Source: Pseudomonas sp. RIT288
GTDB taxonomy: Bacteria > Pseudomonadota > Gammaproteobacteria > Pseudomonadales > Pseudomonadaceae
Direction of reading: 5' to 3'
DNA: 64,000 nucleotides
Assembly (NCBI RefSeq): GCF_000631985.1
Contig: NZ_JFYN01000044.1
Location: 186,001 to 250,000, forward strand
This document shows positions 34,449-44,510 of this stretch, piece by piece. Position 1 is the first letter of the stretch. Every line of letters begins with the position of its first letter. The translations under genes and the position numbers were made by a program. The notes beneath the pieces were generated by a model. That model searched no databases. It saw only the letters and a program-made list of their open reading frames with translations, and was not told the DNA's origin.

Positions 34449-35702
34449 TCAAGCGCCGTATACCGGCAGTTTCTTGCAGATGGCTTTGACTTTCTCACGA
34501 ACGGCGTCGATCACCGCTTCGTTGTTCAGGTCAGCCAGGATGTCGCAGATCCAGCCGGCCAGCTCTTTGCACTCTGCTTGCTTGAAGCCGCGAGTGGTTA
34601 CAGCCGGAGTACCGAAGCGCAGGCCGGAAGTGACGAACGGCGAGCGTGGATCGTTTGGTACGGAGTTCTTGTTCACGGTGATGAACGCTTTACCCAGCGC
34701 GGCGTCAGCGTCTTTACCGGAGATGTCCTGCTTGATCAGCGACAGCAGGAACAGGTGGTTCTTGGTACCGCCGGACACCACGTCGAAACCGCGCTCGATG
34801 AACACTTCGGCCATGGCCTGGGCGTTCTTCACCACTTGTTCCTGATAAGCCTTGAACTCAGGCTGCAGTGCTTCCTTGAAGCAGATCGCTTTAGCGGCGA
34901 TCACGTGCTCCAGCGGGCCACCCTGGGCGCCCGGGAATACCGCGGAGTTCAGCTTCTTCTCGATCTCGGCATTGGCGCGCGCCAGGATCAGACCGCCACG
35001 TGGACCGCGCAGGGTCTTGTGAGTGGTGGTGGTGACCACGTCAGCGAAAGGCACCGGGTTCGGGTAGACGCCAGCGGCGACCAGACCGGCCACGTGAGCC
35101 ATGTCGACGAACAGGTAGGCGCCGACCTTGTCAGCGATTGCGCGGAAGCGCGGGAAGTCCAGAATCTGCGAGTAGGCAGAGAAACCGGCCACGATCATTT
35201 TCGGCTTGTGCTCAACCGCCAGACGCTCGACTTCGTCGTAGTCGATCAGGCCGTTGGCGTCGATGCCGTACTGCACCGCGTTGTACAGCTTGCCGGAGGA
35301 GGAAACGCTGGCACCGTGGGTCAGGTGACCACCGTGGGCCAGGCTCATGCCCAGGATGGTGTCGCCACCTTGCAGCAGGGCCAGGTAAACAGCGGCGTTG
35401 GCTTGGGAACCGGCGTGCGGCTGAACGTTGGCGTAGTCGGCGCCGAACAGCTCTTTGGCGCGGTCGATGGCCAACTGCTCAACAACGTCGACGTACTCGC
35501 AACCACCGTAGTAGCGCTTGCCCGGGTAGCCTTCGGCGTATTTGTTGGTCAGTACCGAGCCTTGAGCTTCCATCACCGCAGGGCTGGTGTAGTTTTCCGA
35601 AGCGATCAGCTCAATGTGCTCTTCCTGGCGCTGAGCTTCTTGCTCCATGGCGGCAAAGAGATCGGCGTCGTACTTGGCAATAGTCAAATCACGGCTGAAC
35701 AT
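34449..35702 (-). CDS. glyA: Serine hydroxymethyltransferase
   Basis: The product is 417 residues, the normal length. The PLP lysine is in TTTTHKTLRGPRGG, with IELIASENYTSPAVMEAQGS and KYAEGYPGKRYYGGCE at the N-terminus. It exchanges serine and glycine and makes methylene-tetrahydrofolate. Start 35702 (MFSRDLTIAKYDADL) has GAGGA. Pseudomonads often have more than one glyA; this copy sits beside morA. Confidence 0.97.
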   Translation of the reverse strand: MFSRDLTIAKYDADLFAAMEQEAQRQEEHIELIASENYTSPAVMEAQGSVLTNKYAEGYPGKRYYGGCEYVDVVEQLAIDRAKELFGADYANVQPHAGSQANAAVYLALLQGGDTILGMSLAHGGHLTHGASVSSSGKLYNAVQYGIDANGLIDYDEVERLAVEHKPKMIVAGFSAYSQILDFPRFRAIADKVGAYLFVDMAHVAGLVAAGVYPNPVPFADVVTTTTHKTLRGPRGGLILARANAEIEKKLNSAVFPGAQGGPLEHVIAAKAICFKEALQPEFKAYQEQVVKNAQAMAEVFIERGFDVVSGGTKNHLFLLSLIKQDISGKDADAALGKAFITVNKNSVPNDPRSPFVTSGLRFGTPAVTTRGFKQAECKELAGWICDILADLNNEAVIDAVREKVKAICKKLPVYGA

Positions 35703-35832
35703 GGCGGTCCTCAAGGATCGGGGGCAGAAAAGGGGGGCATTCTAACCCAATGGGTTTTGGATGGCATATGAAACGACATCATGTCGCAGACAAGTGGCGT
35801 TCATGACAGATGTGCGGTGCTTTTGCCGGCCT

Positions 35833-35937
35833 GAAAAGATCGCAGCCTTCGGCAGCTCCTACAGTAATCGGGGCTGATTCCGAATACTGTGACCGACATC
35901 AATCCCTGTAGGAGCTGCCGAAGGCTGCGATCTTTTC
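35833..35937. repeat. REP pair, family A, tail-to-tail with a long spacer
   Basis: GAAAAGATCGCAGCCTTCGG to CTCCTACAG, a spacer of about 45 bases, then CTGTAGGAGCTGCCGAAGGC to GATCTTTTC. It ends 1 base before the morA stop codon. Confidence 0.88.
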
Positions 35938-35938
35938 T

Positions 35939-38900
35939 TCAGTCGAACATGAAGAGGGCGTCATTGCTGAACTGCGCTTCAAACCGCCCCGCCGGCATCG
36001 GCCGGCCGAACAGATAGCCCTGCACTTCATCGCAACCGTGCTCGCGCAGGAAGTCCAGTTGCTCATGGGTTTCCACGCCTTCGGCGATGACCGCCAGATT
36101 GAGGCTGTGGGCCATGGCGATGATTGCGCGGGCGATCTGCGCGTCCTGTTCGCCGGACGGCAGGCCGTCGACGAAGGTGCGGTCGATCTTCAGCACGTCG
36201 ATCGGAAACTGCTTGAGGTAGTTCAGCGACGAATAACCGGTACCGAAATCGTCGACCGCAATGCTCAGGCCGAGGTTCTTCAGCCCGGCGAGGATCTGCA
36301 TCGCCTCGCTGACTTCGCGCATCAGGATACTTTCGGTCAGTTCCAGCTCCAGACACGCCGGCGGCAGGCCGGTTTCGCGCAGGATCGTGGCGATACGCGT
36401 ACCGAGCTGGCCATCGGAGAACTGCCGCGCCGAAATGTTCACCGAGACCTTCGGCACGCGCACCCGATTCTGGTGCCAGGTCTTGAGCTGGCGGCAGGCT
36501 TCGCTGATCACCCAGTCTCCGACGTCCACTACCAGACCGAGCTCCTCCAGCACCGGAATGAAATCCCCCGGCGGCACCAGTCCACGACGCGGATGACGCC
36601 AGCGCAGCAGCGCTTCGGCGCCAGTCAGGCGTTTGCCGTCGCCGCTGAATTGCGGCTGGTAATACAGGACGAATTCGTTCTGCTCCAGCGCATGGCGCAA
36701 GTCGCTTTCCAGCTCCAGACGTTCCAGCGCACTGGCGTTCATGTCGGCCTGATAGAACTGGAAGTTGTTCTTGCCGCGCTCCTTGGCGTGGTACATCGCG
36801 GTGTCGGCGTTCTTCATCAACTGGCTGAGCTCGTTGCCATCCTGCGGGCTCAGGGCGATGCCGATACTGGCGGTGACGAAGAACTCGCGCCCTTCCAGCA
36901 CGAACGGGCGCACCAGACTGGCGAGGATCTGCTCGGCCACGTGAATCGCCCGGTTCAGCGCCATTTCGCGGCTGGAGCGGTGCTGCAGGAGCAAGGTGAA
37001 CTCGTCACCGCCCATGCGCGCCACGGTGTCGTCATCGTCAACGCAGGCCAGCAACCGCGTGGCCATGTCTTTCAACATGCGGTCGCCAGCCGCGTGGCCG
37101 AGGGAGTCGTTGATCGGCTTGAAGCGGTCGAGGTCGAGGAACATCAGCACCACCCACGACTTCTGCCGTTCGGCCGATTGCAGCGCGGTGTGCAGTCGAT
37201 CCTGGAACAGCGTGCGGTTCGGCAGGTGGGTCAGGGCGTCGTAGTAGGCGAGGCGATGGATGCGCTGCTCGCTGGCCTTGCGCTCGCTGATGTCGCTGAA
37301 GAAGCACACGTAACTGGCCAAGTCGCCTTCATCGTCGAGTACCGCAGTGATGCCGACCCACGCCGGGTAATGCTCGCCGTTACGGCGCTTGAGCCAGACT
37401 TCGCCTTCCCAGGTGCTGTGCTGGTGCAATTGCTTGAGCACGTAGCGCAGGTGCGCGTCCTGTTGCTCGTCGACGGTGAGCATGTTCGGCAACTGATCGA
37501 GCACTTCCGACACCGCGTAACCGCTGACCCGGCTGAAGGCTTCGTTGGCCTGTACGATGTAACCGGCGGGGTCGGTGATCAGGATCGCCGAAGTCGAGTG
37601 CTCGAATACCGTGGCGGCCATGCGCAGGTCTTTTTCGGCGCGGCGTTGCTGGCTGATGTCGCGGCCGACGCCGAGCACGCCTTCGAACGCACCGTGTTCG
37701 TCCCATACCAGCACCAGCCGCAGTTCGATCGGGATCTTGCGGCCGTCGGCGCGCAGGCAGTCGAACAGGAACATCTGGGTCTGCACCTGATTGCGCAACA
37801 CTGCCAGTTGTTCAGGCTTGTCGAGCGCTTTGCTGACCCGGTCCATCAAGGTGTAGATGCCGGATAGCTGTTGCGGGTTGGCGATGGTCGATTGCCAGCC
37901 GTTCTGGAAGATCCACTCGGCGTCGTAACCCAGTACCGCCTGCACCGACGGGCTGACGTAGTTCAGCGACAGCTTGCTGTCAGTGGAGAAAATCACGTCG
38001 CTGATGCTTTCGGCGAGCATGCGGTAGCGCTGCTCGCTGTCGCGCAACGATTCACTGGCCTCGATCTGCTCGGTGATGTCCTTGGCCACGCCGATGATCC
38101 GCGTGACCTGATCGTGCTTGTCACGGGCCAGCGCCTGCTCACGAATATCGAAGCGCCGCCATTTGCCGTCGCGATGACGGAAGCGCAATTGGCATTGCAA
38201 CAACTGGCTGTACCCGGCGTGCCGCTGCATCTGCCGCGAGCGATGGTAGTAGTCGGCGTCTTCCGGGTGCAGGAGGATTTCCCAGAAGTACTCGCCCATC
38301 TGATGCAGCTCGGTGCGGTTGTAACCGAGGGTCTGGCCGAGGTGGTGGTTGCTGAAAATCATCCGCTGGCTGATCACGTCCTGCACATACAGATGATCCG
38401 GCACGGTGCGCACCACGTCCGACCAGAAACCTTCGCGCTCCAGCAACGACAGTTCGATCAGCTTGCGGCTGGTGATGTCGTTGATGCTCAGGATCACCGC
38501 TTTATAGTCGTGTTGTTCCTCAGGCAGGCGCAGGACCATCCACAGGTGCTGATCGCGGCCGTTGATGTCCGGCAGTCTGATTTCCAGCTCCAGCTGTTTT
38601 TGCTGCTGCAGAACCGCGTCGAGCACCTGGTTGCCGATGGCGCACTGGCTGTGCGGATGGCCGTCGATCAGCAACTGCCAGGCGTGCTCGCAGGAATTGA
38701 CATTGAGCAGTTGCAGCGCCACCTGATTGACCTCGGTGACGCGCAGTTCTTGCAGCAGTTGCTGGCGCTGGGCCGGTTGCTCGAGCCAGGCCTTGAGCTG
38801 GTCGCTGGTCTGGATCTGTGCCTTGTCGAACACCTGCTTGAGGCCGGACAGATCAAGCACACACAAAGCGACGCCGGTGCCTTCGAAGATGTCCTGATAG

Positions 38901-39787
38901 CGCCGGCGGCCTTCATGCAACTGACGTTGGCGGCGACGCATGTTGAGCAGCGCGATCACCGGCAACATCGAGAACGCCAGGCCCAGCAGGCATTTGCCGA
39001 TGAACGCCGGCAGCAGTTCTTCGAGTACGCGCTGGCGATCGAACAGCCCGCGCAACTGCCAGTCGCTGCTGCTCAGCGGCACGGTCAGCACGGTGTTGGC
39101 CATGTCGTCCGGGCTCAGCACCCCGGGCCGGGCGGAAGATAACGTTTCGTCGCGGCTGATGATTTGATGGTTGAGACGGTTTTCCACCAGCCACAACGGG
39201 CGGATGCCGGTTTCGCCCAGCTTGGTCAGCGAGTCGAAGAAGGTCGGGGTCAGGCGCAATACCCAGTAGCCGCGCGTGCTGCCGCTGGCCTGATGCAACA
39301 ACAGATGCACCACCGAGCCGTCGTCGGCGTTGCTGAAGTAATGTGCCTGGGCGCGGCTGCGGCGCACCAGTTCAGCGAGGTAATCGGCGTCGTGGCTGTC
39401 GCTGGCGCTGTCGTTGAGGATTTTCCCGGACGGGCTGAGCAGGGCCAGGCTGCGCAGATCCGGCAGCGATTGCTGGAGCTTGCGCAGCAGCGCCTGCTGT
39501 TCGTCGGACGATTGCGGCTGTTCGACGATCGGTAGCAGGTTGAGGGCGATTTGCGCATTCAGCGACATGTTCAGGCTGACCTGCGAGGCCAGGTCGGCCG
39601 TGTAGTCGATGGTGTACTGGCGCTGGTTTTTCTGGGTCTCGCGCAATTGATCGAGCAGTTGCCAGAACAGCAATGCCAGCAGCAAAAGTACCAGCGTTGC
39701 CAATACCCCCTTCAATGTTCCGCGCAGGGGCGTGCCGGTCCCCGGATTGGACGCGCTCACAGAAGCTGGCGGGGTAACGTTGGACAA
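35939..39787 (-). CDS. morA: Membrane GGDEF-EAL regulator with several PAS domains
   Basis: The product is 1282 residues, matching P. putida MorA in length. Two membrane helices (about 26-46 and 262-284) frame a periplasmic sensor. Several PAS/PAC units follow (about 290-870), then GGDEF at about residue 926 and EALLRW at about 1056. The EAL domain keeps DDFGTGYSSL and KIDRTFV, so phosphodiesterase activity is plausible. The GGDEF inhibitory site lacks its Arg (DDDDTVARM before GGDEF). MorA tunes c-di-GMP, motility and biofilm. The start is TTG at 39787 with AGGA. The gene order glyA-morA supports the name. Confidence 0.92.
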   Translation of the reverse strand: MSNVTPPASVSASNPGTGTPLRGTLKGVLATLVLLLLALLFWQLLDQLRETQKNQRQYTIDYTADLASQVSLNMSLNAQIALNLLPIVEQPQSSDEQQALLRKLQQSLPDLRSLALLSPSGKILNDSASDSHDADYLAELVRRSRAQAHYFSNADDGSVVHLLLHQASGSTRGYWVLRLTPTFFDSLTKLGETGIRPLWLVENRLNHQIISRDETLSSARPGVLSPDDMANTVLTVPLSSSDWQLRGLFDRQRVLEELLPAFIGKCLLGLAFSMLPVIALLNMRRRQRQLHEGRRRYQDIFEGTGVALCVLDLSGLKQVFDKAQIQTSDQLKAWLEQPAQRQQLLQELRVTEVNQVALQLLNVNSCEHAWQLLIDGHPHSQCAIGNQVLDAVLQQQKQLELEIRLPDINGRDQHLWMVLRLPEEQHDYKAVILSINDITSRKLIELSLLEREGFWSDVVRTVPDHLYVQDVISQRMIFSNHHLGQTLGYNRTELHQMGEYFWEILLHPEDADYYHRSRQMQRHAGYSQLLQCQLRFRHRDGKWRRFDIREQALARDKHDQVTRIIGVAKDITEQIEASESLRDSEQRYRMLAESISDVIFSTDSKLSLNYVSPSVQAVLGYDAEWIFQNGWQSTIANPQQLSGIYTLMDRVSKALDKPEQLAVLRNQVQTQMFLFDCLRADGRKIPIELRLVLVWDEHGAFEGVLGVGRDISQQRRAEKDLRMAATVFEHSTSAILITDPAGYIVQANEAFSRVSGYAVSEVLDQLPNMLTVDEQQDAHLRYVLKQLHQHSTWEGEVWLKRRNGEHYPAWVGITAVLDDEGDLASYVCFFSDISERKASEQRIHRLAYYDALTHLPNRTLFQDRLHTALQSAERQKSWVVLMFLDLDRFKPINDSLGHAAGDRMLKDMATRLLACVDDDDTVARMGGDEFTLLLQHRSSREMALNRAIHVAEQILASLVRPFVLEGREFFVTASIGIALSPQDGNELSQLMKNADTAMYHAKERGKNNFQFYQADMNASALERLELESDLRHALEQNEFVLYYQPQFSGDGKRLTGAEALLRWRHPRRGLVPPGDFIPVLEELGLVVDVGDWVISEACRQLKTWHQNRVRVPKVSVNISARQFSDGQLGTRIATILRETGLPPACLELELTESILMREVSEAMQILAGLKNLGLSIAVDDFGTGYSSLNYLKQFPIDVLKIDRTFVDGLPSGEQDAQIARAIIAMAHSLNLAVIAEGVETHEQLDFLREHGCDEVQGYLFGRPMPAGRFEAQFSNDALFMFD

Positions 39788-40082
39788 GCTGAAATCCTGC
39801 GGTTTGGCTGGACTGGCGCGACGTGCACTATAAGCCGGACGCCCGAAGGGCGGCTAGCATGCCTTGAGTTGTGGCGAAGTGCCAGCCCCACTCGGCTGGA
39901 CTGCCACCGGTCATTAAGGTAGCTTTGCCGGTTACGCGGGAGCGTTCCAGCTCCTAGAATCAGACTTTTTTCCGCGCGCACGCATTGATGGCCATCAAGT
40001 GGTCTAGTGAACGACGCGCATCGGTCTGGCCGGGCATCGCCTGCGCTCCAATCATTCATCTGTCACTGACCCAAGGTTCTCC

Positions 40083-41747
<1,665 letters not shown>

Positions 41748-41770
41748 TTCGGGTTGGTTGGGTGAAAAAG

Positions 41771-41796
41771 CGGAGCCTTCGGGCTCCGTTTTTTTT
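41771..41796 (+). terminator. Terminator of ettA with UUCG tetraloop
   Basis: CGGAGCC-TTCG-GGCTCCG followed by eight T. Confidence 0.95.
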
Positions 41797-41829
41797 GCCC
41801 GGGTTTTTTCAGCAATACCGCAGCGCGGC

Positions 41830-41899
41830 CATCGCGAGCAGGCTCACTCCTACAATTGAAATACGGTCCCCTGTAGGAGTGAGCCTGCTCGCGATAGCG
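41830..41899. repeat. REP pair, family B variant (GTAGGAGTGAGCCTGCTCGCG)
   Basis: ATCGCGAGCAGGCTCACTCC, a short spacer, then TGTAGGAGTGAGCCTGCTCG. The arms are in tail-to-tail order. The rest of the 41748-42096 gap shows only the gdhA leader. Confidence 0.88.
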
Positions 41900-42096
41900 G
41901 TGTAACTGTTGGTGCATTACTTCGATTTGACCTCCCCATTCAGGTGCAAAACCAGCTCAAAAAACCGCCTGATTTATATCCTGTGCACCATTTAATTTCA
42001 TAACTGCGACATTTTGCGCTGTTCCTGTGCGCAAATCGTTTGCTACAGTCCGGCTCAATCGCTTCCAACGACAATAAATTTGCCGAGACTTTTCCC

Positions 42097-43434
42097 ATGA
42101 TCGAATCCGTCGAATCCTTCCTCGCCCGACTGAAAAAACGCGACCCGGATCAACCCGAATTCCACCAGGCTGTCGAAGAAGTTCTGCGCAGTCTGTGGCC
42201 GTTTCTCGAAGCCAACCCACGCTACCTGACCTCAGGCATTCTGGAGCGCATCTGCGAGCCGGAGCGCGCCGTGGTGTTCCGCGTGTCGTGGGTCGACGAT
42301 CAGGGCAAGGTCCAGGTCAATCGCGGTTTCCGCATTCAGATGAACAGCGCGATCGGCCCGTACAAGGGCGGCTTGCGCTTTCATCCTTCGGTGAACATGG
42401 GCGTGCTGAAGTTTCTCGCCTTCGAGCAGACTTTCAAGAACTCCCTGACCTCGTTGCCCATGGGCGGCGGCAAGGGCGGTTCGGACTTTGATCCGAAGGG
42501 CAAGAGCGACGCCGAAGTCATGCGTTTCTGCCAGGCGTTCATGAGCGAGCTGTACCGGCACATCGGTGCTGATGTTGACGTGCCGGCCGGTGACATCGGT
42601 GTCGGGGCACGCGAGATCGGCTTCCTGTTCGGTCAGTACAAACGCTTGAGCAACCAGTTCACCAGCGTGTTGACCGGCAAAGGCATGACCTACGGCGGCA
42701 GCCTGATTCGTCCGGAAGCCACCGGTTTCGGTTGCGTGTACTTCGCCGAAGAAATGCTCAAGCGCCGCGGGCAGACCGTCGAAGGCAAGCGCGTGGCGAT
42801 CTCCGGTTCCGGCAATGTCGCGCAGTACGCCGCGCGCAAAGTCATGGATCTGGGCGGCAAGGTGATTTCGCTGTCCGACTCCGAAGGTACGCTGTACTGC
42901 GAATCCGGCCTGAGCGAAGAGCAGTGGCTGGCGCTGCTGGAACTGAAAAACGTCAAACGCGGGCGCATCAGCGAGCTGGCCACCGCGTTCGGTCTGGAGT
43001 TCCGCGCCGGTCAGTTGCCGTGGTCATTGCCGTGCGACATCGCGCTGCCCTGCGCAACGCAGAACGAACTCGACGCCGAATCTGCTCGTACGCTGCTGCG
43101 CAATGGCTGCGTGTGCGTGGCCGAAGGCGCGAACATGCCGACCACGCTTGCGGCTGTGGATATCTTCATCGAGGCCGGCATTCTGTTCGCCCCGGGCAAA
43201 GCGTCGAACGCCGGTGGGGTCGCGGTCAGCGGGCTGGAGATGTCGCAGAACGCCATGCGCCTGCTGTGGACGGCGGGCGAGGTAGACAGCAAGCTGCACG
43301 CAATCATGCAGTCGATTCACCACGCCTGCGTGCATTACGGCGAAGAGAACGGGCGGATCAACTACGTCAAGGGCGCGAACATCGCCGGCTTCGTCAAAGT
43401 CGCTGATGCGATGCTCGCGCAGGGTGTGGTTTAA
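42097..43434 (+). CDS. gdhA: NADP-specific glutamate dehydrogenase
   Basis: The product is 445 residues, a hexameric GDH. The catalytic Lys is in LPMGGGKGGSDFDPKGKSD and the substrate lysine in AIGPYKGGLRFHPSVN. The nucleotide fold is AISGSGNVAQYAARK with SDSEG at the strand end, fitting NADP use. It forms glutamate from 2-oxoglutarate and ammonium. The start at 42097 gives the family N-terminus; a weak GAGA lies upstream. Its stop overlaps that of the converging gene by 4 bases. Confidence 0.95.
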   Translation: MIESVESFLARLKKRDPDQPEFHQAVEEVLRSLWPFLEANPRYLTSGILERICEPERAVVFRVSWVDDQGKVQVNRGFRIQMNSAIGPYKGGLRFHPSVNMGVLKFLAFEQTFKNSLTSLPMGGGKGGSDFDPKGKSDAEVMRFCQAFMSELYRHIGADVDVPAGDIGVGAREIGFLFGQYKRLSNQFTSVLTGKGMTYGGSLIRPEATGFGCVYFAEEMLKRRGQTVEGKRVAISGSGNVAQYAARKVMDLGGKVISLSDSEGTLYCESGLSEEQWLALLELKNVKRGRISELATAFGLEFRAGQLPWSLPCDIALPCATQNELDAESARTLLRNGCVCVAEGANMPTTLAAVDIFIEAGILFAPGKASNAGGVAVSGLEMSQNAMRLLWTAGEVDSKLHAIMQSIHHACVHYGEENGRINYVKGANIAGFVKVADAMLAQGVV

Positions 43435-43925
43435 GCCGGTTCGATGCGAATCACTTCAATCACCTGATCGCCAGCGGGGCGCTGCCATAGCACTTCGTCA
43501 TTGAGCCGGGCGCCGAGTAGCGCCCGGCCCAGCGGCGAAGCCCAATTGATCAGGCCCTGACTGGCGTCGGCCTGATCTTCGCCGACCAATTGCACCCGAC
43601 TTTCGGTGTTGTGTTCGTCGGCGTAGGTCACCCAGCTGCCAATCTGCACCTTGTCGGTAGAGGTCGCGGGGGCAGCGACCTGCGCGCTACCCAGACGTTG
43701 ATTGAAATAGCGCAGATCCCGTTGCAGATCGGCCAGCCGTTGCTTGTCGGCCTGTTCGCCCTGGGCCGATTGCTCGGCGTGCAGGGCTTGCAGTTCGGCG
43801 ACTTTGGCCTGCAACTGTGCCAACCCCTGTGGGGTGACGTAATTGGGCTGCGCGCTGATCTGCCGTTCGACGGGCTGATCGGCTTGCGCGGCGGCATTGT
43901 CCTCGTTGACGAAAGCGCGGCTCAT
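43431..43925 (-). CDS. GreA/GreB-family transcription factor homologue
   Basis: The product is 164 residues. An N-terminal coiled coil (about 28-75, YVTPQGLAQLQAKVAELQALHAEQ to LADLQRDLRYFNQRLGSAQV) is followed by the GreA/GreB C-terminal FKBP-like domain (IGSWVTYADEHNTESRVQLVGEDQADASQGLINWASPLGRALLGA). The coiled-coil tip, where GreA and GreB carry the acidic pair that enters RNA polymerase, cannot be judged with certainty here. AGGAGGA precedes the start at 43925. It may act on RNA polymerase in the Gre or Rnk manner. Confidence 0.85.
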   Translation of the reverse strand: MSRAFVNEDNAAAQADQPVERQISAQPNYVTPQGLAQLQAKVAELQALHAEQSAQGEQADKQRLADLQRDLRYFNQRLGSAQVAAPATSTDKVQIGSWVTYADEHNTESRVQLVGEDQADASQGLINWASPLGRALLGARLNDEVLWQRPAGDQVIEVIRIEPA

Positions 43926-43996
43926 GCTGTCCTCCTCTGCAAAGAGTTTGGGCCATGGTCGCCGGCATTTGGTTTCACCGGATGTCTGGAAGCGAC

Positions 43997-44353
43997 CTAT
44001 TGCGAGCGATAAGCCCGCCCGGCGTCCTGATCTTTCTGCTGCTGCCAGGCGCGCTCGCGTTCGTCCCAGTGCTCGTTGCGATACTCCTCGCGATCCTTGT
44101 TTTCGAGCATCGCCTGACACTGGCGAAAGCCGTCGGTCCAGCCTTCGGCGTATTGCTTGTCCTTGAGATAGCGCGGCACGTTCTTGCGAAACTCGCCGCT
44201 GATCGAACCGGCGGCTTGCCGGCCACTGACGCAGCCATCGTCAAAACCGTCGGCGAAGGCCGGTGGATAACCTTTGGCAATCAAGTCTTCGTGGGTGGTC
44301 TGGCAACCCCCGAGCAACAGCACAACACCCAACAGCCCCGCACACCGCCACAT
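43997..44353 (-). CDS. Small lipoprotein
   Basis: The product is 118 residues with a lipobox LLGGC (Cys17) after a short hydrophobic signal; Gln at +2 predicts the outer membrane. The mature part is hydrophilic with GFDDGCVSGRQAAG and YAEGWTDGFRQC, a repeated GWxxGxxxC-type pattern seen in small envelope lipoproteins. I do not recognise a named family. It precedes the Gre-like gene by 71 bases in the same direction. Confidence 0.75.
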   Translation of the reverse strand: MWRCAGLLGVVLLLGGCQTTHEDLIAKGYPPAFADGFDDGCVSGRQAAGSISGEFRKNVPRYLKDKQYAEGWTDGFRQCQAMLENKDREEYRNEHWDERERAWQQQKDQDAGRAYRSQ

Positions 44354-44427
44354 CGCACTCTCCCGCGCCGGTTCTCGGCTTATGGGGAAAGTCTAGAAGG
44401 TGATTCGTTGATGGGGTGTGAAAGGAA

Positions 44428-44510
44428 GATCAAAAGATCGCAGCCTGCGGCAGCTCCTACAGGAAAAATTCATTCCCAATGTAGGCGCTGCCGCAGGCTG
44501 CGATCTTTTA
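44428..44510. repeat. REP pair, family A, supplying a stop codon
   Basis: GATCAAAAGATCGCAGCCTG, a spacer, then GTAGGCGCTGCCGCAGGCTG to GATCTTTTA. The TAA stop of the DUF4105 gene (44508-44510, minus strand) is formed by the last bases of the element. Confidence 0.88.

Noticed and set aside
36038..39142. Long plus-strand frames (609 and 423 residues) antisense to morA
   Set aside because: They mirror the PAS-GGDEF-EAL codons; no ribosome sites or recognisable domains.
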